Position numbers and translations under genes: made by a program
DNA from: Aphodoplasma sp045592745
Lineage (GTDB): Bacteria > Bacillota > Clostridia > UBA1381 > UMGS1253
Direction: 5' to 3'
Length of the DNA: 64,000 nucleotides
NCBI GenBank assembly: GCA_045592745.1
Contig: JAZNVH010000032.1
Span: 1 to 64,000 of the forward strand
The notes under the pieces: model-generated
What the model was told of the DNA's origin: nothing
Databases searched by the model: none
What the model saw: only the letters and a program-made list of their open reading frames with translations
Part shown: piece by piece, positions 8,487-16,743 of the stretch
How the letters are laid out: each line of letters begins with the position of its first letter
How positions within the stretch are numbered: position 1 is the first letter of the stretch

Positions 8487-9638
8487 TTGTTGGAATTTTT
8501 ATGGGAAGGTATATTAGCTGTTACATGGCAGCAGCTTTTGATGTGGATTATCGGAGGCTTGCTGATTTTTTTAGCTATCAAGAAAGAGCTTGAACCTGCA
8601 CTTTTGTTGCCGATGGGCTTTGGTGCTATTTTGGTAAATTTGCCACTTAGTGGTGTGCTCAATCAGCAGATGGTGGGCATAGGAGAAGTTGCGGGAATTA
8701 TTGAGTGGTTGTTTCATATAGGTATTGAAGCATCCGAGGCAATGCCACTTTTGCTCTTCGTGGGCATAGGTGCAATGATTGATTTTGGTCCGCTTTTGTC
8801 TAATCCGAAGCTGCTTTTATTCGGAGCGGCAGCTCAGTTTGGTATCTTTATTACAATTATTGTTGCAGTGCTTCTTGGTTTTCCGCTTGCAGATGCGGCA
8901 TCAATAGGTATTATAGGTGCAGCTGACGGTCCTACGTCAATACTTGTTTCACAGGTTTTAAAGAGTCAGTACATAGGCGCTATTGCCGTGGCGGCATATT
9001 CATATATGGCACTTGTGCCGATTATTCAGCCAATGGCCATAAAGCTTGTTACAACTAAAAAAGAGCGTGCAATCAAAATGCCGTATAATCCAAAGAGCGT
9101 AACAAAGCTTACACGTATTTTGTTCCCGATTGTTGTTACAGTTATTGCGGGTCTTGTTGCCCCGGCATCAGTTGCACTTGTAGGCTTTTTGATGTTTGGT
9201 AACCTTATACGTGAGTGCGGCGTACTTGATTCACTTTCAGATACTGCACAAAAGCAGCTTGCAAACCTTATTACGCTTTTCCTTGGTATTACGATATCGT
9301 TTAGCATGAAGGCAGAAAACTTTGTAAACCTGCAGACAATTATAATTATGGGACTTGGTCTTGTAGCATTTGTGTTTGATACAATTTCGGGCGTTATGTT
9401 TGCAAAGCTTTTGAATCTGTTTTCTAAAAACAAGGTTAATCCTATGGTTGGCGCTGCGGGAATATCGGCATTTCCAATGTCAGCACGCGTTGTTCAAAAG
9501 CTCGGACTTGAGGCTGACAACCAGAACTTTTTGCTCATGCATGCAGTAGGCGCAAACGTGTCCGGACAGATTGCATCTGTTATTGCCGGCGGTGTTATTT
9601 TGGGACTTATGCCTACACTTATGCAGCTTTTGCATTAA
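8487..9638 (+). CDS. Sodium ion-translocating decarboxylase, beta subunit
   Basis: A 383-residue, very hydrophobic membrane protein of the OadB/MmdB/GcdB family. These subunits move Na+ across the membrane as biotin-bound CO2 is released. Recognisable segments are GIGAMIDFGPLL, the central GIIGAADGPTSIL region with the conserved Asp, and the C-terminal NPMVGAAGISAFPMSARVVQ and ANVSGQIASVIAGG. Start is TTG at 8487 or 8490, both within reach of AAGGGAG. The carboxyltransferase and biotin-carrier subunits are not nearby, so the substrate (oxaloacetate, methylmalonyl-CoA or glutaconyl-CoA) cannot be told. A 46-residue OadG-like peptide gene follows. Confidence 0.92.
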   Translation: MLEFLWEGILAVTWQQLLMWIIGGLLIFLAIKKELEPALLLPMGFGAILVNLPLSGVLNQQMVGIGEVAGIIEWLFHIGIEASEAMPLLLFVGIGAMIDFGPLLSNPKLLLFGAAAQFGIFITIIVAVLLGFPLADAASIGIIGAADGPTSILVSQVLKSQYIGAIAVAAYSYMALVPIIQPMAIKLVTTKKERAIKMPYNPKSVTKLTRILFPIVVTVIAGLVAPASVALVGFLMFGNLIRECGVLDSLSDTAQKQLANLITLFLGITISFSMKAENFVNLQTIIIMGLGLVAFVFDTISGVMFAKLLNLFSKNKVNPMVGAAGISAFPMSARVVQKLGLEADNQNFLLMHAVGANVSGQIASVIAGGVILGLMPTLMQLLH

Positions 9639-9668
9639 GGCGTATACAAAAAGGGAGGATTGGTTTAA

Positions 9669-9809
9669 ATGTTTGATATGCTGAGTTTAACTTTGGCGCT
9701 TGAGCTGGCGCTTAAAGGTATGATTGCGATATTTGTTGTAATTATAGCGATTTATATATGTGTTACTGTTATGCTAAAGGCAACACAAGGAAAAAAGAAC
9801 AAAAATTAG
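9669..9809 (+). CDS. OadG-related small membrane subunit
   Basis: A 46-residue peptide starting at ATG 9669 after GGGAGG and ending in TAG. One transmembrane helix spans about residues 14-36 (ELALKGMIAIFVVIIAI), followed by a short basic cytoplasmic tail KATQGKKNKN. It lies 30 bases after the beta subunit. A single-helix gamma (OadG-like) subunit normally anchors the decarboxylase complex, and the position and topology fit. It lacks the long Pro/Ala linker and His tail of classical OadG. Confidence 0.75.
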   Translation: MFDMLSLTLALELALKGMIAIFVVIIAIYICVTVMLKATQGKKNKN

Positions 9810-9843
9810 ACTGTAAAAAGCGATTTTTTATACGTTTTTTGGA

Positions 9844-9872
9844 TTGACTTTATATTCTTTATTTAGTATAAT
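9844..9872 (+). promoter_or_regulatory. Promoter of the Gfo/Idh/MocA gene
   Basis: TTGACT (9844-9849) and a perfect TATAAT (9867-9872) with 17 bases between, 44 bases before the start codon. Confidence 0.75.
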
Positions 9873-9916
9873 ATCGTAAAAGTTAAAGTCAAAAAAATAA
9901 AAGGACTGGTGTAATT

Positions 9917-10960
9917 ATGCATAGACTTGGTGTAATAGGTTATGGCGGTATGGGAGGTTGGCATGTAAAAAATGCTCTTGTAAGTGATGTTGTAGAGCTT
10001 GCCGGCATATATGATATCAAAGAAGAAAGAAGAAATGTCGCACGCGAAAACAATATTTTTGCATATGATTCGCTTGAGGCACTTTTAGGCGATGAATCTA
10101 TTGACCTTGTTACGATTGCTGTGCCAAATGACATACATAAAGAGCTTGTTATAAAGTGTCTTGAGGCAGGCAAAAACGTTATATGTGAAAAGCCTGTTAC
10201 TCTTTCAAGCGCTGCTCTTGAGGAAATGATTGCTGCTTCGAAAAGATGCGGCAAGCTGTTTACGGTTCACCAAAATAGACGCTGGGATGTTGACTTTCTT
10301 GCAATGAAGCAAATTGCACAAAGTGGTGAGATTGGCAAGGTTTTAAACATCGAGTCAAGAATTCATGGCTCACGCGGTATTCCGAGCGACTGGAGAGGTG
10401 AAAAAGAATACGGCGGCGGTATGCTCTTTGACTGGGGTGTACACCTTATTGACCAAATGCTTCAGATATTTAATCAGAAGATTACAAAGCTTTATTGCCG
10501 TTTTGAGCATACGACAAATTTTGAAGTTGATGACGGCTTTAAATTAGAGCTTACATTTGAAGATGGTGCACAGGCTTATATCGAGGTTGGCACATATAAT
10601 TTTATTGCGCTTCCGAGATTTTATATGCAGGCTAAAAACGGTAGTGCGCTTATTACAGACTGGCGTGAAAAATGTCAGGTGGCAAAATGTAAGGCATGGC
10701 ACGAAAGTGATGTTTTACCTGTACAGACAGCTGCGGGTCTTACAAAGACAATGGCTCCGCGTGATGAAATTACGCTTGACACATACGAGCTTGATATTCC
10801 AAAATCTGACGTACACGATTTTTACAGAAATGTGTGTGCGGCAATTGAAGGAAAAGAAGAGCAGATTGTACGCCACGACGAGATTATGCGTGTTATGAAG
10901 GTCATGGAGGCTTCGTTTAAGTCGGTAGAGCTTGGTCAATGCATTGAGTGTGAGATTTAA
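9917..10960 (+). CDS. Gfo/Idh/MocA family NAD(P)-dependent oxidoreductase
   Basis: A 347-residue dehydrogenase. The N-terminal Rossmann fold has GYGGMGGWH near residues 8-16 for the dinucleotide and the family signature CEKPVTLS near residue 95. The C-terminal alpha/beta domain carries GGGMLFDWGVHLIDQ, where D and H are the usual catalytic positions. Substrates in the family are sugars, inositols and their derivatives; the sequence does not show which. It has its own promoter and terminator, so it is a single-gene unit. Confidence 0.9.
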   Translation: MHRLGVIGYGGMGGWHVKNALVSDVVELAGIYDIKEERRNVARENNIFAYDSLEALLGDESIDLVTIAVPNDIHKELVIKCLEAGKNVICEKPVTLSSAALEEMIAASKRCGKLFTVHQNRRWDVDFLAMKQIAQSGEIGKVLNIESRIHGSRGIPSDWRGEKEYGGGMLFDWGVHLIDQMLQIFNQKITKLYCRFEHTTNFEVDDGFKLELTFEDGAQAYIEVGTYNFIALPRFYMQAKNGSALITDWREKCQVAKCKAWHESDVLPVQTAAGLTKTMAPRDEITLDTYELDIPKSDVHDFYRNVCAAIEGKEEQIVRHDEIMRVMKVMEASFKSVELGQCIECEI

Positions 10961-10973
10961 TGGTATAAATGAT

Positions 10974-11001
10974 AAAAGGGACTGATATCAGTCCCTTTTT
11001 T
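10974..11001 (+). terminator. Terminator after the Gfo/Idh/MocA gene
   Basis: A perfect palindrome GGGACTGATATCAGTCCC followed by TTTTTTG, 18 bases after the stop. The A run on the other side allows it to work in both directions. Confidence 0.85.
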
Positions 11002-11005
11002 GTGT

Positions 11006-11038
11006 CCAATCTGCAATGTTTTTCTACAACCCCACGCG
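11006..11038. repeat. Diverged partial copy of the 1880-2158 element
   Basis: The stretch from GTCCAATCT to CAACCCCA resembles 2090-2121, at about 70 percent identity by eye. It sits just after a terminator and before the M14 peptidase stop. It is short, so chance similarity is possible. Confidence 0.3.
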
Positions 11039-11063
11039 GTCTGTACATTTTATCAAAGCCCGT

Positions 11064-11930
11064 TTATGCGTTGGCTGCCGCATATATCATAACGCATGTA
11101 TTTTCCTTAACTACTGTTTCAAGCTGGTCAAAGCCGATAGGGTTTTTGCCAAGACCAATTTCGATTGTAAAGCCGGGTTTGTTAAACTCTTTTATAAACC
11201 AATCCTTGTATCCGCCAAAGGCGGCGCTGCCAACAGGCTGTGCCGGTGTATAGCCGGATATACGCGCAAATTCATCAGCAAGCTCTTTGCCGTTTGGTGG
11301 GATTTTTCCTTCAAAATCATAATAAATTTCACGTCCCTGTGAATGATATGCGATTACAAGGTCGGGCTTAAGTGCACGTGTGAGTGCTACAAGAGCGCGG
11401 CTTTCAGGTTCGCTTTCAGGATAGGGGCCACTGTAGCGTGAGGGCGCGGGCGAGGGAAGTATCGGTGCCCAGCTTGCATCGTAGTTATGATTTAAATCAA
11501 CACCGTTTATATTTGCCTGCCACACATTTTTAAAATCTATATCTCCAAACATTTGACGCAGGCGCATCATATACAGGTTATCTTCGGGAATTTTTCCTGC
11601 TACAAGGTCAATGCCGTCAGGATTTAACATAGGAATTATATACATTGTAGTATTTTCGGAAAGCTCCTTTGCATTATAGCCGCATAGCTGTTTGTTGTTT
11701 TTTATTGCATCACCGTAAATAGCGATGAATTCCATAAGCATTGCGCTTGTAAGCCATTCGAGCGAATGATGCGCCCCAACATAAAGCACTTTTTTTGGGC
11801 CTGTTCCGATTTTTATTCCGTATAGAGGTCTGCCCATCACGCTTTGACCGAACTTAAAAAATTGCATAAAATCGTAGTTATCGTAAAGTTTTACGATGTC
11901 ATCGAGCACGTTTGCATATGTATATACCAT
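11064..11930 (-). CDS. M14-family zinc carboxypeptidase (gamma-D-glutamyl peptidase-like)
   Basis: A 288-residue M14 peptidase. The zinc motif HSLE (H55, E58) is followed by the substrate-binding NPDGIDL, then NHNYDASW with the third zinc ligand, and a late IEIGLG with the catalytic Glu. The start at 11930 follows AAAGGAGG with 8 bases between; the open frame runs further upstream but into spmB. There is no signal peptide and no LysM domain, unlike the secreted gamma-D-glutamyl-meso-DAP peptidases. Linked to spmB by 35 bases, it may act on spore peptidoglycan or recycled peptides; that role is inferred from context. Confidence 0.85.
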   Translation of the reverse strand: MVYTYANVLDDIVKLYDNYDFMQFFKFGQSVMGRPLYGIKIGTGPKKVLYVGAHHSLEWLTSAMLMEFIAIYGDAIKNNKQLCGYNAKELSENTTMYIIPMLNPDGIDLVAGKIPEDNLYMMRLRQMFGDIDFKNVWQANINGVDLNHNYDASWAPILPSPAPSRYSGPYPESEPESRALVALTRALKPDLVIAYHSQGREIYYDFEGKIPPNGKELADEFARISGYTPAQPVGSAAFGGYKDWFIKEFNKPGFTIEIGLGKNPIGFDQLETVVKENTCVMIYAAANA

Positions 11931-11965
11931 TTTTGTTCCTCCTTTATTTTTATATGTGGTATTTA

Positions 11966-12499
11966 TTATCTTCCAAAAAAAATATTGCACACAATCAGCG
12001 ATATTAAAATGCTTGCTACATCTGTTAAAAGTGCCGCCGTTACGCTGTGGCGCACTTTTTTTATGCCTACTGCTCCAAAGTATACAGCGAGTGTGTAGAA
12101 GGTTGTTTCCGTAGAGCCTGCCATAACGCACGCTGTTTTTGCAATTGCGCTGTCTGCACCAAAGTGATTTACAAGCTCAGTTACTATTCCGATAGAGCCA
12201 CTGCCCGATATGGGTCTGAGCAGTGCAAGCGGCAAAAGATTTTCGTTAAGACCAATTAGTCTTGTTAATGGGGCGACTAAATATGTAAGTGCATCAAGCG
12301 CGCCTGAAGCGCGAAGCATGGCAATGGCGCTCATAAGACCGATTATGGGTGTAATTATTGAAACAGATGTTTTAAGCCCTTCCTTTGCACCTGTGCAGAA
12401 AGCGTCAAACACTGCGACCTTTTTTATAAGACCAAGAGTTATTATAATAAAGATTATAACAGGAATTGATGATGAGCATATAAATGCGAGAGTTTTCAT
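11966..12499 (-). CDS. spmB: Spore maturation protein B
   Basis: A 177-residue membrane protein with several hydrophobic helices and the nucleoside-recognition (Gate) domain pattern: SIITPIIGLMSAIAMLRASGA and RPISGSGSIGIVTELV. In Bacillus subtilis spmA and spmB are needed for spore core dehydration and heat resistance, working with the SpoVA/DacB pathway. Its start overlaps the spmA stop by 4 bases (ATGA), so the pair is translationally coupled. Confidence 0.93.
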   Translation of the reverse strand: MKTLAFICSSSIPVIIFIIITLGLIKKVAVFDAFCTGAKEGLKTSVSIITPIIGLMSAIAMLRASGALDALTYLVAPLTRLIGLNENLLPLALLRPISGSGSIGIVTELVNHFGADSAIAKTACVMAGSTETTFYTLAVYFGAVGIKKVRHSVTAALLTDVASILISLIVCNIFFGR

Positions 12500-13101
12500 T
12501 TGACACCTCTTTTAAGTGGTGGTGTTTTGCTTGTATGAGAAAGTGCACTGCATAAAAGTGTTCCAAATATAAGCGATGCAAATGAGCTTATGAGCGTAGG
12601 CAGGATTATATCAAAAGGATTAGACGCTCCTGCGCCGCTTAAAAGGGCAATCATTGTTGTTGGGATAAGCTGTATCGAAGCTGTATTTATAACTACGAAC
12701 ATACACATGGCGTCTGATGCATAGACGCAGTGATTGTTTAATATATCAAGCTCTTGCATGGCTTTTATGCCAAATGGTGTTGCAGCATTGCCCATGCCGA
12801 GCATATTTGCACTCATGTTTGATACGATAGCTCCTGCTGCATCTGAATTTGAAGCGATAGTTGGAAAAAGCAGACGCGTAAGCGGTTTTAAAATTTTTGC
12901 AAGTATGCGCGTAAGACCGCCCTGCTCGGCAATTTTTAGCATACCGCTCCAAAAGCACATTGCTCCGCATAAAGAGATTATCATAGATACGGCATCTTTT
13001 GACGCGCCGAGAGCCTCTGTAGCGAGTGTGCCAAGGCGTCCGTTTATCGTGGCAAAGATAATTGAAACAAGTATCATAAAAGACCAGATATAGTTTAGCA
13101 T
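12496..13101 (-). CDS. spmA: Spore maturation protein A
   Basis: A 201-residue membrane protein of the nucleoside-recognition/Gate family. The N-terminus MLNYIWSFMILVSIIFA, the MCFWSGMLKIAEQGGL region and NMLGMGNAATPFGIKAM are characteristic of SpmA. It is involved in mother-cell-dependent spore maturation. It follows spoVB by 8 bases and overlaps spmB by 4. Its ribosome binding site GGAGG lies just upstream. Confidence 0.93.
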   Translation of the reverse strand: MLNYIWSFMILVSIIFATINGRLGTLATEALGASKDAVSMIISLCGAMCFWSGMLKIAEQGGLTRILAKILKPLTRLLFPTIASNSDAAGAIVSNMSANMLGMGNAATPFGIKAMQELDILNNHCVYASDAMCMFVVINTASIQLIPTTMIALLSGAGASNPFDIILPTLISSFASLIFGTLLCSALSHTSKTPPLKRGVK

Positions 13102-13109
13102 AAATATAG

Positions 13110-14636
13110 CTACCTCCTGTTTTTACGCAAAATAGGACGCATATCATTTTTTGTTATGCATTTAAACAAGAATATAAAACTTATATATACCGTGCATAAA
13201 ATAAGAACTCCAAGGATAAGAACTACTAAATTATTTTGAAATATTTTTTCGAGCGGTGCTTTTAAAAAATATGCACAAAATACGGCGGGGAAAACAGACA
13301 GAAGGGGCTTTATAATAATTTTTTTTGTGTCAAGGCTCATATTTGTTGCCAAAATAAGCTGGCGCATATTAAGAGATGAGGTCATAATATTTGATGCAAT
13401 CATAATGGCAACAAATGCGTATATTCCAAAGTTTGGCACAAAAATGGTGATAAGCGTTATTCGTATGGCAGAATTATACAGGTTATAACGAAGTGATGCT
13501 GCCTGCTTGTTTAATGCGTTTAATATACCTGCAATTATACCTTCTGTATACATAAAGGGAATAATTGGCGCAAGAGCTTTTATGTAAAAACCAACCTCGG
13601 CATTTTTGTATACAAGCAGTGCGATTTCGTTTGAGTACAGACAAAAAACAGCACTTATAATTATGGAAGTAAGCGAGGTTATAAGTAGTGTATAATTTAT
13701 TGTTGATTTGAGAGCTTTATATTGATTGTTTGCGTTGTAGCTTGATATTTCGGGCATTAAAAGCGTGCTGAGCGCGCCGATAAAAGATGCAGGAAAAAAC
13801 AAAAGAGGCAGTGCCATACCTTTTAATGTGCCGAATTGTGATAAAGAGAGTTCACGGCTTAATGTATAGCGCGCGAGGGCGTCAGGTACCATGACATTTT
13901 CTATTGTATGAAGCGCGGTATTTAAATATGAGCTTAGTGCTACGGGAATAAATATACAGCTAAGTGAGCGCATAACATGCGTCGGCGTAGCTTTGTCTTC
14001 CGTAAGAAGTTTTTTGTCGCGAATGTACCCAATGTAAATATAAATAAATGCTGCTGCTTCTGATAATGCGTTTCCACACACGACTGCGCTGCATGCTGCG
14101 TCAAGGTCATTTGTATTTATATGTCCAAGCAGGATTACTACGACAAAAATTCGTACAAGCTGTTCAAAAAGCTGGGAGTTTGACGGGGGTGACATTTTGC
14201 GACGCGCAGTAAAATAACCTTTTAAACACGAGGAAAGTGCCATAAACGGAAGACCCGTGGATAAAATTTTTAAAGAGCGCGCCGCACGCATATCATTTAG
14301 CCATTCTCTTGCTATAAAATCGGCACAAAAAAACATAAGCATGCATGAAAAAATTCCGAGAGCCATACTTATATAAAGGGCACGTGAAAGAATTTTATTT
14401 ACAGCATTCCTGCTTGAATTTTTTTCACAAACGAGTCTTGTAACAGCAACGCTTACACCGGAGGAGGCAATGGCGCTTGCAAATGTGTATATCGAAAATA
14501 TGAGCTGATGAAGCCCCATTCCTTCGCCGCCAATAGCCTTTGAGATATAAATTCTGAAAAATATTCCTATCATACGCAGTATGACGGCTGTGAATGTAAG
14601 TATTGCAGCGTTTTTTATGAAAAGTCGTTTTTTCAA
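13110..14636 (-). CDS. spoVB: Stage V sporulation protein B, MATE/MurJ-type flippase
   Basis: A 508-residue polytopic membrane protein with the MOP/polysaccharide exporter fold (12-14 helices). The N-terminus MKKRLFIKNAAILTFTAVILR, the SKAIGGEGMGLHQLI segment and the GYFTARRKMSPPS loop match SpoVB. SpoVB is thought to flip lipid-linked precursors for spore cortex peptidoglycan. It is the first gene of a minus-strand sporulation operon (spoVB-spmA-spmB-M14). YtgP/MurJ paralogs are the alternative, but the spmAB context favours SpoVB. Confidence 0.88.
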   Translation of the reverse strand: MKKRLFIKNAAILTFTAVILRMIGIFFRIYISKAIGGEGMGLHQLIFSIYTFASAIASSGVSVAVTRLVCEKNSSRNAVNKILSRALYISMALGIFSCMLMFFCADFIAREWLNDMRAARSLKILSTGLPFMALSSCLKGYFTARRKMSPPSNSQLFEQLVRIFVVVILLGHINTNDLDAACSAVVCGNALSEAAAFIYIYIGYIRDKKLLTEDKATPTHVMRSLSCIFIPVALSSYLNTALHTIENVMVPDALARYTLSRELSLSQFGTLKGMALPLLFFPASFIGALSTLLMPEISSYNANNQYKALKSTINYTLLITSLTSIIISAVFCLYSNEIALLVYKNAEVGFYIKALAPIIPFMYTEGIIAGILNALNKQAASLRYNLYNSAIRITLITIFVPNFGIYAFVAIMIASNIMTSSLNMRQLILATNMSLDTKKIIIKPLLSVFPAVFCAYFLKAPLEKIFQNNLVVLILGVLILCTVYISFIFLFKCITKNDMRPILRKNRR

Positions 14637-14751
14637 AAGTCTTACCCACCCATTTCTGTCTTTGTTTATCGCTTATTTATATATATTTTTTAGTATGAAA
14701 AAATATTTCCTTAAACAGAGAAAAATAACAAAAAAATTTATTAATTTTATC

Positions 14752-14780
14752 TTTACATATCGATTTTATTGGTATATAAT
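14752..14780 (+). promoter_or_regulatory. Promoter of the Wzz/BY-kinase genes
   Basis: TTTACA (14752-14757) and TATAAT (14775-14780) with 17 bases between, 51 bases before the ATG at 14832. The 195-base divergent gap with spoVB holds nothing else I recognise. Confidence 0.7.
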
Positions 14781-14831
14781 AAAAAATGAATGGTTTTGTG
14801 CAAACATAATTGCATGAATGGAGGAAAAGAA

Positions 14832-15515
14832 ATGAGCGATAGTTTGAATATACTTGACGTTTTAAAAATGCTTGCTAAATGGTGGTGGATTATCGTTATT
14901 GCTGCTATTATAGGGTCAGGTGCAGCATATACATATTCAGAATATTTTGCAAATGAAATTTATGTTTCAAAGGGAAGCTTTTATATAAGTTCTGCGGCAG
15001 TAGATATTGAAACCCTTACTTTGTCAACTTTGAATGCAAACAGAGGCTTTAGTGAAACTTATATAGAGCTTGCAAAGAGCGATAATGTGCTTTCTCAGGT
15101 AAGAGAAACACTTGTTGATGAGGGATATAGTATTCCATCTGTGGCTTCACTTCGTTCTACACTGGCCTTTTCTGTAAAAAATGAAACCGAGGTTTTGGAA
15201 GTGAGTGCGTCAAATCGTGATCCGTATAAAGCACAGGCGATTACAAACGCAGTTTTGGGTGTGGCACCGCAAAAAATAAAAGAAATTGTTAAAGCTGGTG
15301 AGGCCGCGGTTGTTGATACCGGTACGCTTCCTCTTTCACCGAGCTATCCTAATGTCTTGAAAAATACTTTTGTCGGCTTTTTTGTGGGAATTATATTAGG
15401 TTGTATGCTTGTGTTTTTGTTTGAGTTTTTTGATCTAAGAATAAAGCCTGACAATAATCTTGAGCAGATGTATGGAATACCTGTAATAGGTAATATTCCG
15501 GAAATCAGAAAATAA
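14832..15515 (+). CDS. Wzz/YveK-type chain-length determinant, BY-kinase membrane adaptor
   Basis: A 227-residue protein with ATG at 14832 after GGAGG. A transmembrane helix spans about residues 18-37, then an extracytoplasmic coiled-coil region, then a Pro-containing LPLSPSYPN motif just before a second helix (about residues 182-206). A short cytoplasmic tail ends in IPVIGNIPEIRK. This two-helix Wzz architecture is the activator half of the split Gram-positive BY-kinase system (CapA/CpsC/YveK), which controls capsule or exopolysaccharide chain length. The kinase follows 43 bases downstream. No polymerase, flippase or glycosyltransferase genes are present. Confidence 0.88.
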   Translation: MSDSLNILDVLKMLAKWWWIIVIAAIIGSGAAYTYSEYFANEIYVSKGSFYISSAAVDIETLTLSTLNANRGFSETYIELAKSDNVLSQVRETLVDEGYSIPSVASLRSTLAFSVKNETEVLEVSASNRDPYKAQAITNAVLGVAPQKIKEIVKAGEAAVVDTGTLPLSPSYPNVLKNTFVGFFVGIILGCMLVFLFEFFDLRIKPDNNLEQMYGIPVIGNIPEIRK

Positions 15516-15558
15516 AATGTAAAAATAAGGTATCATTTTTATTAAGGAGCATTTGCAA

Positions 15559-16473
15559 ATGTTTAACCCATTTAAAAATAACGGAAGAAAAAACCTTAGA
15601 AAAATAACATATGAATCAAGTAGTGCAAATATACTTCATGATGAATCGGAATTTGTAGTCAATGAAGCATACAAAGCCATGAGAACTAACATAATGTTCT
15701 CATTTCATGATGACAAGGGTTGCAAAATAATCATATGTACAAGTGCTATGCCGGGCGAAGGTAAGACGACTACATGTGTAAATATGGCAATATCGTTTGC
15801 CCAGACTGGAAACAAAGTTTTGCTTATTGATGGTGATCTTAGAAAGCCGAAGGTAGGAAGCTATCTTGATATTGAAGAGAGCGAAGGTATATCTGATTAT
15901 CTTGGCGGTTTTGTAAAAGATTATAACAGCGTGATAAAGCACATTGAAGATAAAGCGCTTGACTGTATCGTGGCAGGAAGTGTTCCGCCAAATCCTGCTG
16001 AGCTTCTGGGCTCGGATATGATGGGGGATTTACTTTCTGAACTTTCGGAAAAATATGATTATATATTTGTGGATGCACCGCCCGTCAATGTGGTTACAGA
16101 TGCTATTGTGGTTGCGAGATTTTGTACGGGAGTAATTGTTGTTGTAAAGGAAAACAACACTACACACGATATGCTTAAGAATGCTCTTGGAGTAATTAAG
16201 TTTGCAAACATAAAGATACTTGGGCTTGTTGTAAACGGAAGTGAAGTAAGAAGAAATGGAAAATACCGATATAATAAAAAGTCATATGGTTATGGCTATG
16301 GTTATGGCTATGGTTATGGCTATGGTTACGGCTATGGTTATGGCTATGGTTATGGCGATGAGGATGGTAAGAAGAAAAGAAAAAAAGCTGATGAGATTTC
16401 TGAAAAGAAAAAGATTGGGGAAGAAAAAGTGCAACAATCAGAACAATTAAAAAAGAAAATGATTAATGAATAA
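15559..16473 (+). CDS. CpsD/CapB-family tyrosine kinase (BY-kinase) with (Tyr-Gly)12 tail
   Basis: A 304-residue cytoplasmic kinase, ATG at 15559 after AAGGAG. Walker A is SAMPGEGKT (62-70), Walker A' is LLIDGDLRKP (88-97) and Walker B is YIFVDAPP (168-175). All are typical of bacterial tyrosine kinases that work with a Wzz-type adaptor. The C-terminal Tyr cluster, the usual autophosphorylation site, is an extreme repeat: twelve consecutive Tyr-Gly units (residues 243-266), then an acidic DED and a Lys/Glu-rich coil to the end. The repeat is encoded by six copies of a 12-base unit, so its length may vary between strains. No cognate CpsB/YwqE phosphatase is in the window. Confidence 0.93.
   Translation: MFNPFKNNGRKNLRKITYESSSANILHDESEFVVNEAYKAMRTNIMFSFHDDKGCKIIICTSAMPGEGKTTTCVNMAISFAQTGNKVLLIDGDLRKPKVGSYLDIEESEGISDYLGGFVKDYNSVIKHIEDKALDCIVAGSVPPNPAELLGSDMMGDLLSELSEKYDYIFVDAPPVNVVTDAIVVARFCTGVIVVVKENNTTHDMLKNALGVIKFANIKILGLVVNGSEVRRNGKYRYNKKSYGYGYGYGYGYGYGYGYGYGYGYGDEDGKKKRKKADEISEKKKIGEEKVQQSEQLKKKMINE
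16285..16356 (+). repeat. 12-bp tandem repeat encoding (Tyr-Gly)12
   Basis: Six copies of TATGGTTATGGC, perfect except for one TAT to TAC change at 16327-16329. The unit is a multiple of three, so gain or loss of copies keeps the kinase in frame. Confidence 0.97.
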
Positions 16474-16530
16474 AGTATAATGTTTTCAAACAAAAATGTT
16501 ATAAATTTTAAAAAAATATTAAAAAATGTG

Positions 16531-16559
16531 TTGACATTGATTTTTAAAAGTAGTATCAT
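16531..16559 (+). promoter_or_regulatory. Promoter of the small YxxP peptide
   Basis: A perfect TTGACA (16531-16536) and TATCAT (16554-16559) with 17 bases between, 37 bases before the peptide ATG. It lies in the gap after the kinase gene and gives the peptide its own strong transcription start. Confidence 0.8.
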
Positions 16560-16595
16560 ATATGTATGAGTGATGTTGAAAGGAGTGTATTTTTA

Positions 16596-16712
16596 ATGAA
16601 GGAATTGTATGAAAGACCAATGATAGACGAAATTATTTTTGACACAAAGGCTGTAATGAGCGGAGACATCGCTGAAGGTTCTGACCGCGAAATTGAAGAA
16701 GAAATAATGTAA
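16596..16712 (+). CDS. 38-residue acidic peptide with YxxP motif, possible modified-peptide precursor
   Basis: A short ORF from ATG 16596 with AAAGGAG upstream and a TTGACA promoter. The product starts MKELYERPMI and ends REIEEEIM: the first half carries Y5-E-R-P8 and a hydrophobic run, the second half has Ser22, Ser29 and many acidic residues. Lasso-peptide leaders share a YxxP motif at this position, and lasso precursors such as paeninodin's are Ser-phosphorylated by an HprK-like kinase. Here an HprK-like kinase is two genes downstream. No lasso protease or cyclase is seen and there is no Thr at the usual leader -2 position, so I do not call it a lasso peptide. The ORF itself is well supported by promoter and RBS; the function is unknown. 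Confidence 0.65.
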   Translation: MKELYERPMIDEIIFDTKAVMSGDIAEGSDREIEEEIM

Positions 16713-16743
16713 TAAAAAAACAAAAACAAAAACAAAAACACAG

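Noticed and set aside
16285..16356. CRISPR array
   Set aside because: The repeats are contiguous without spacers and in frame within the kinase gene.
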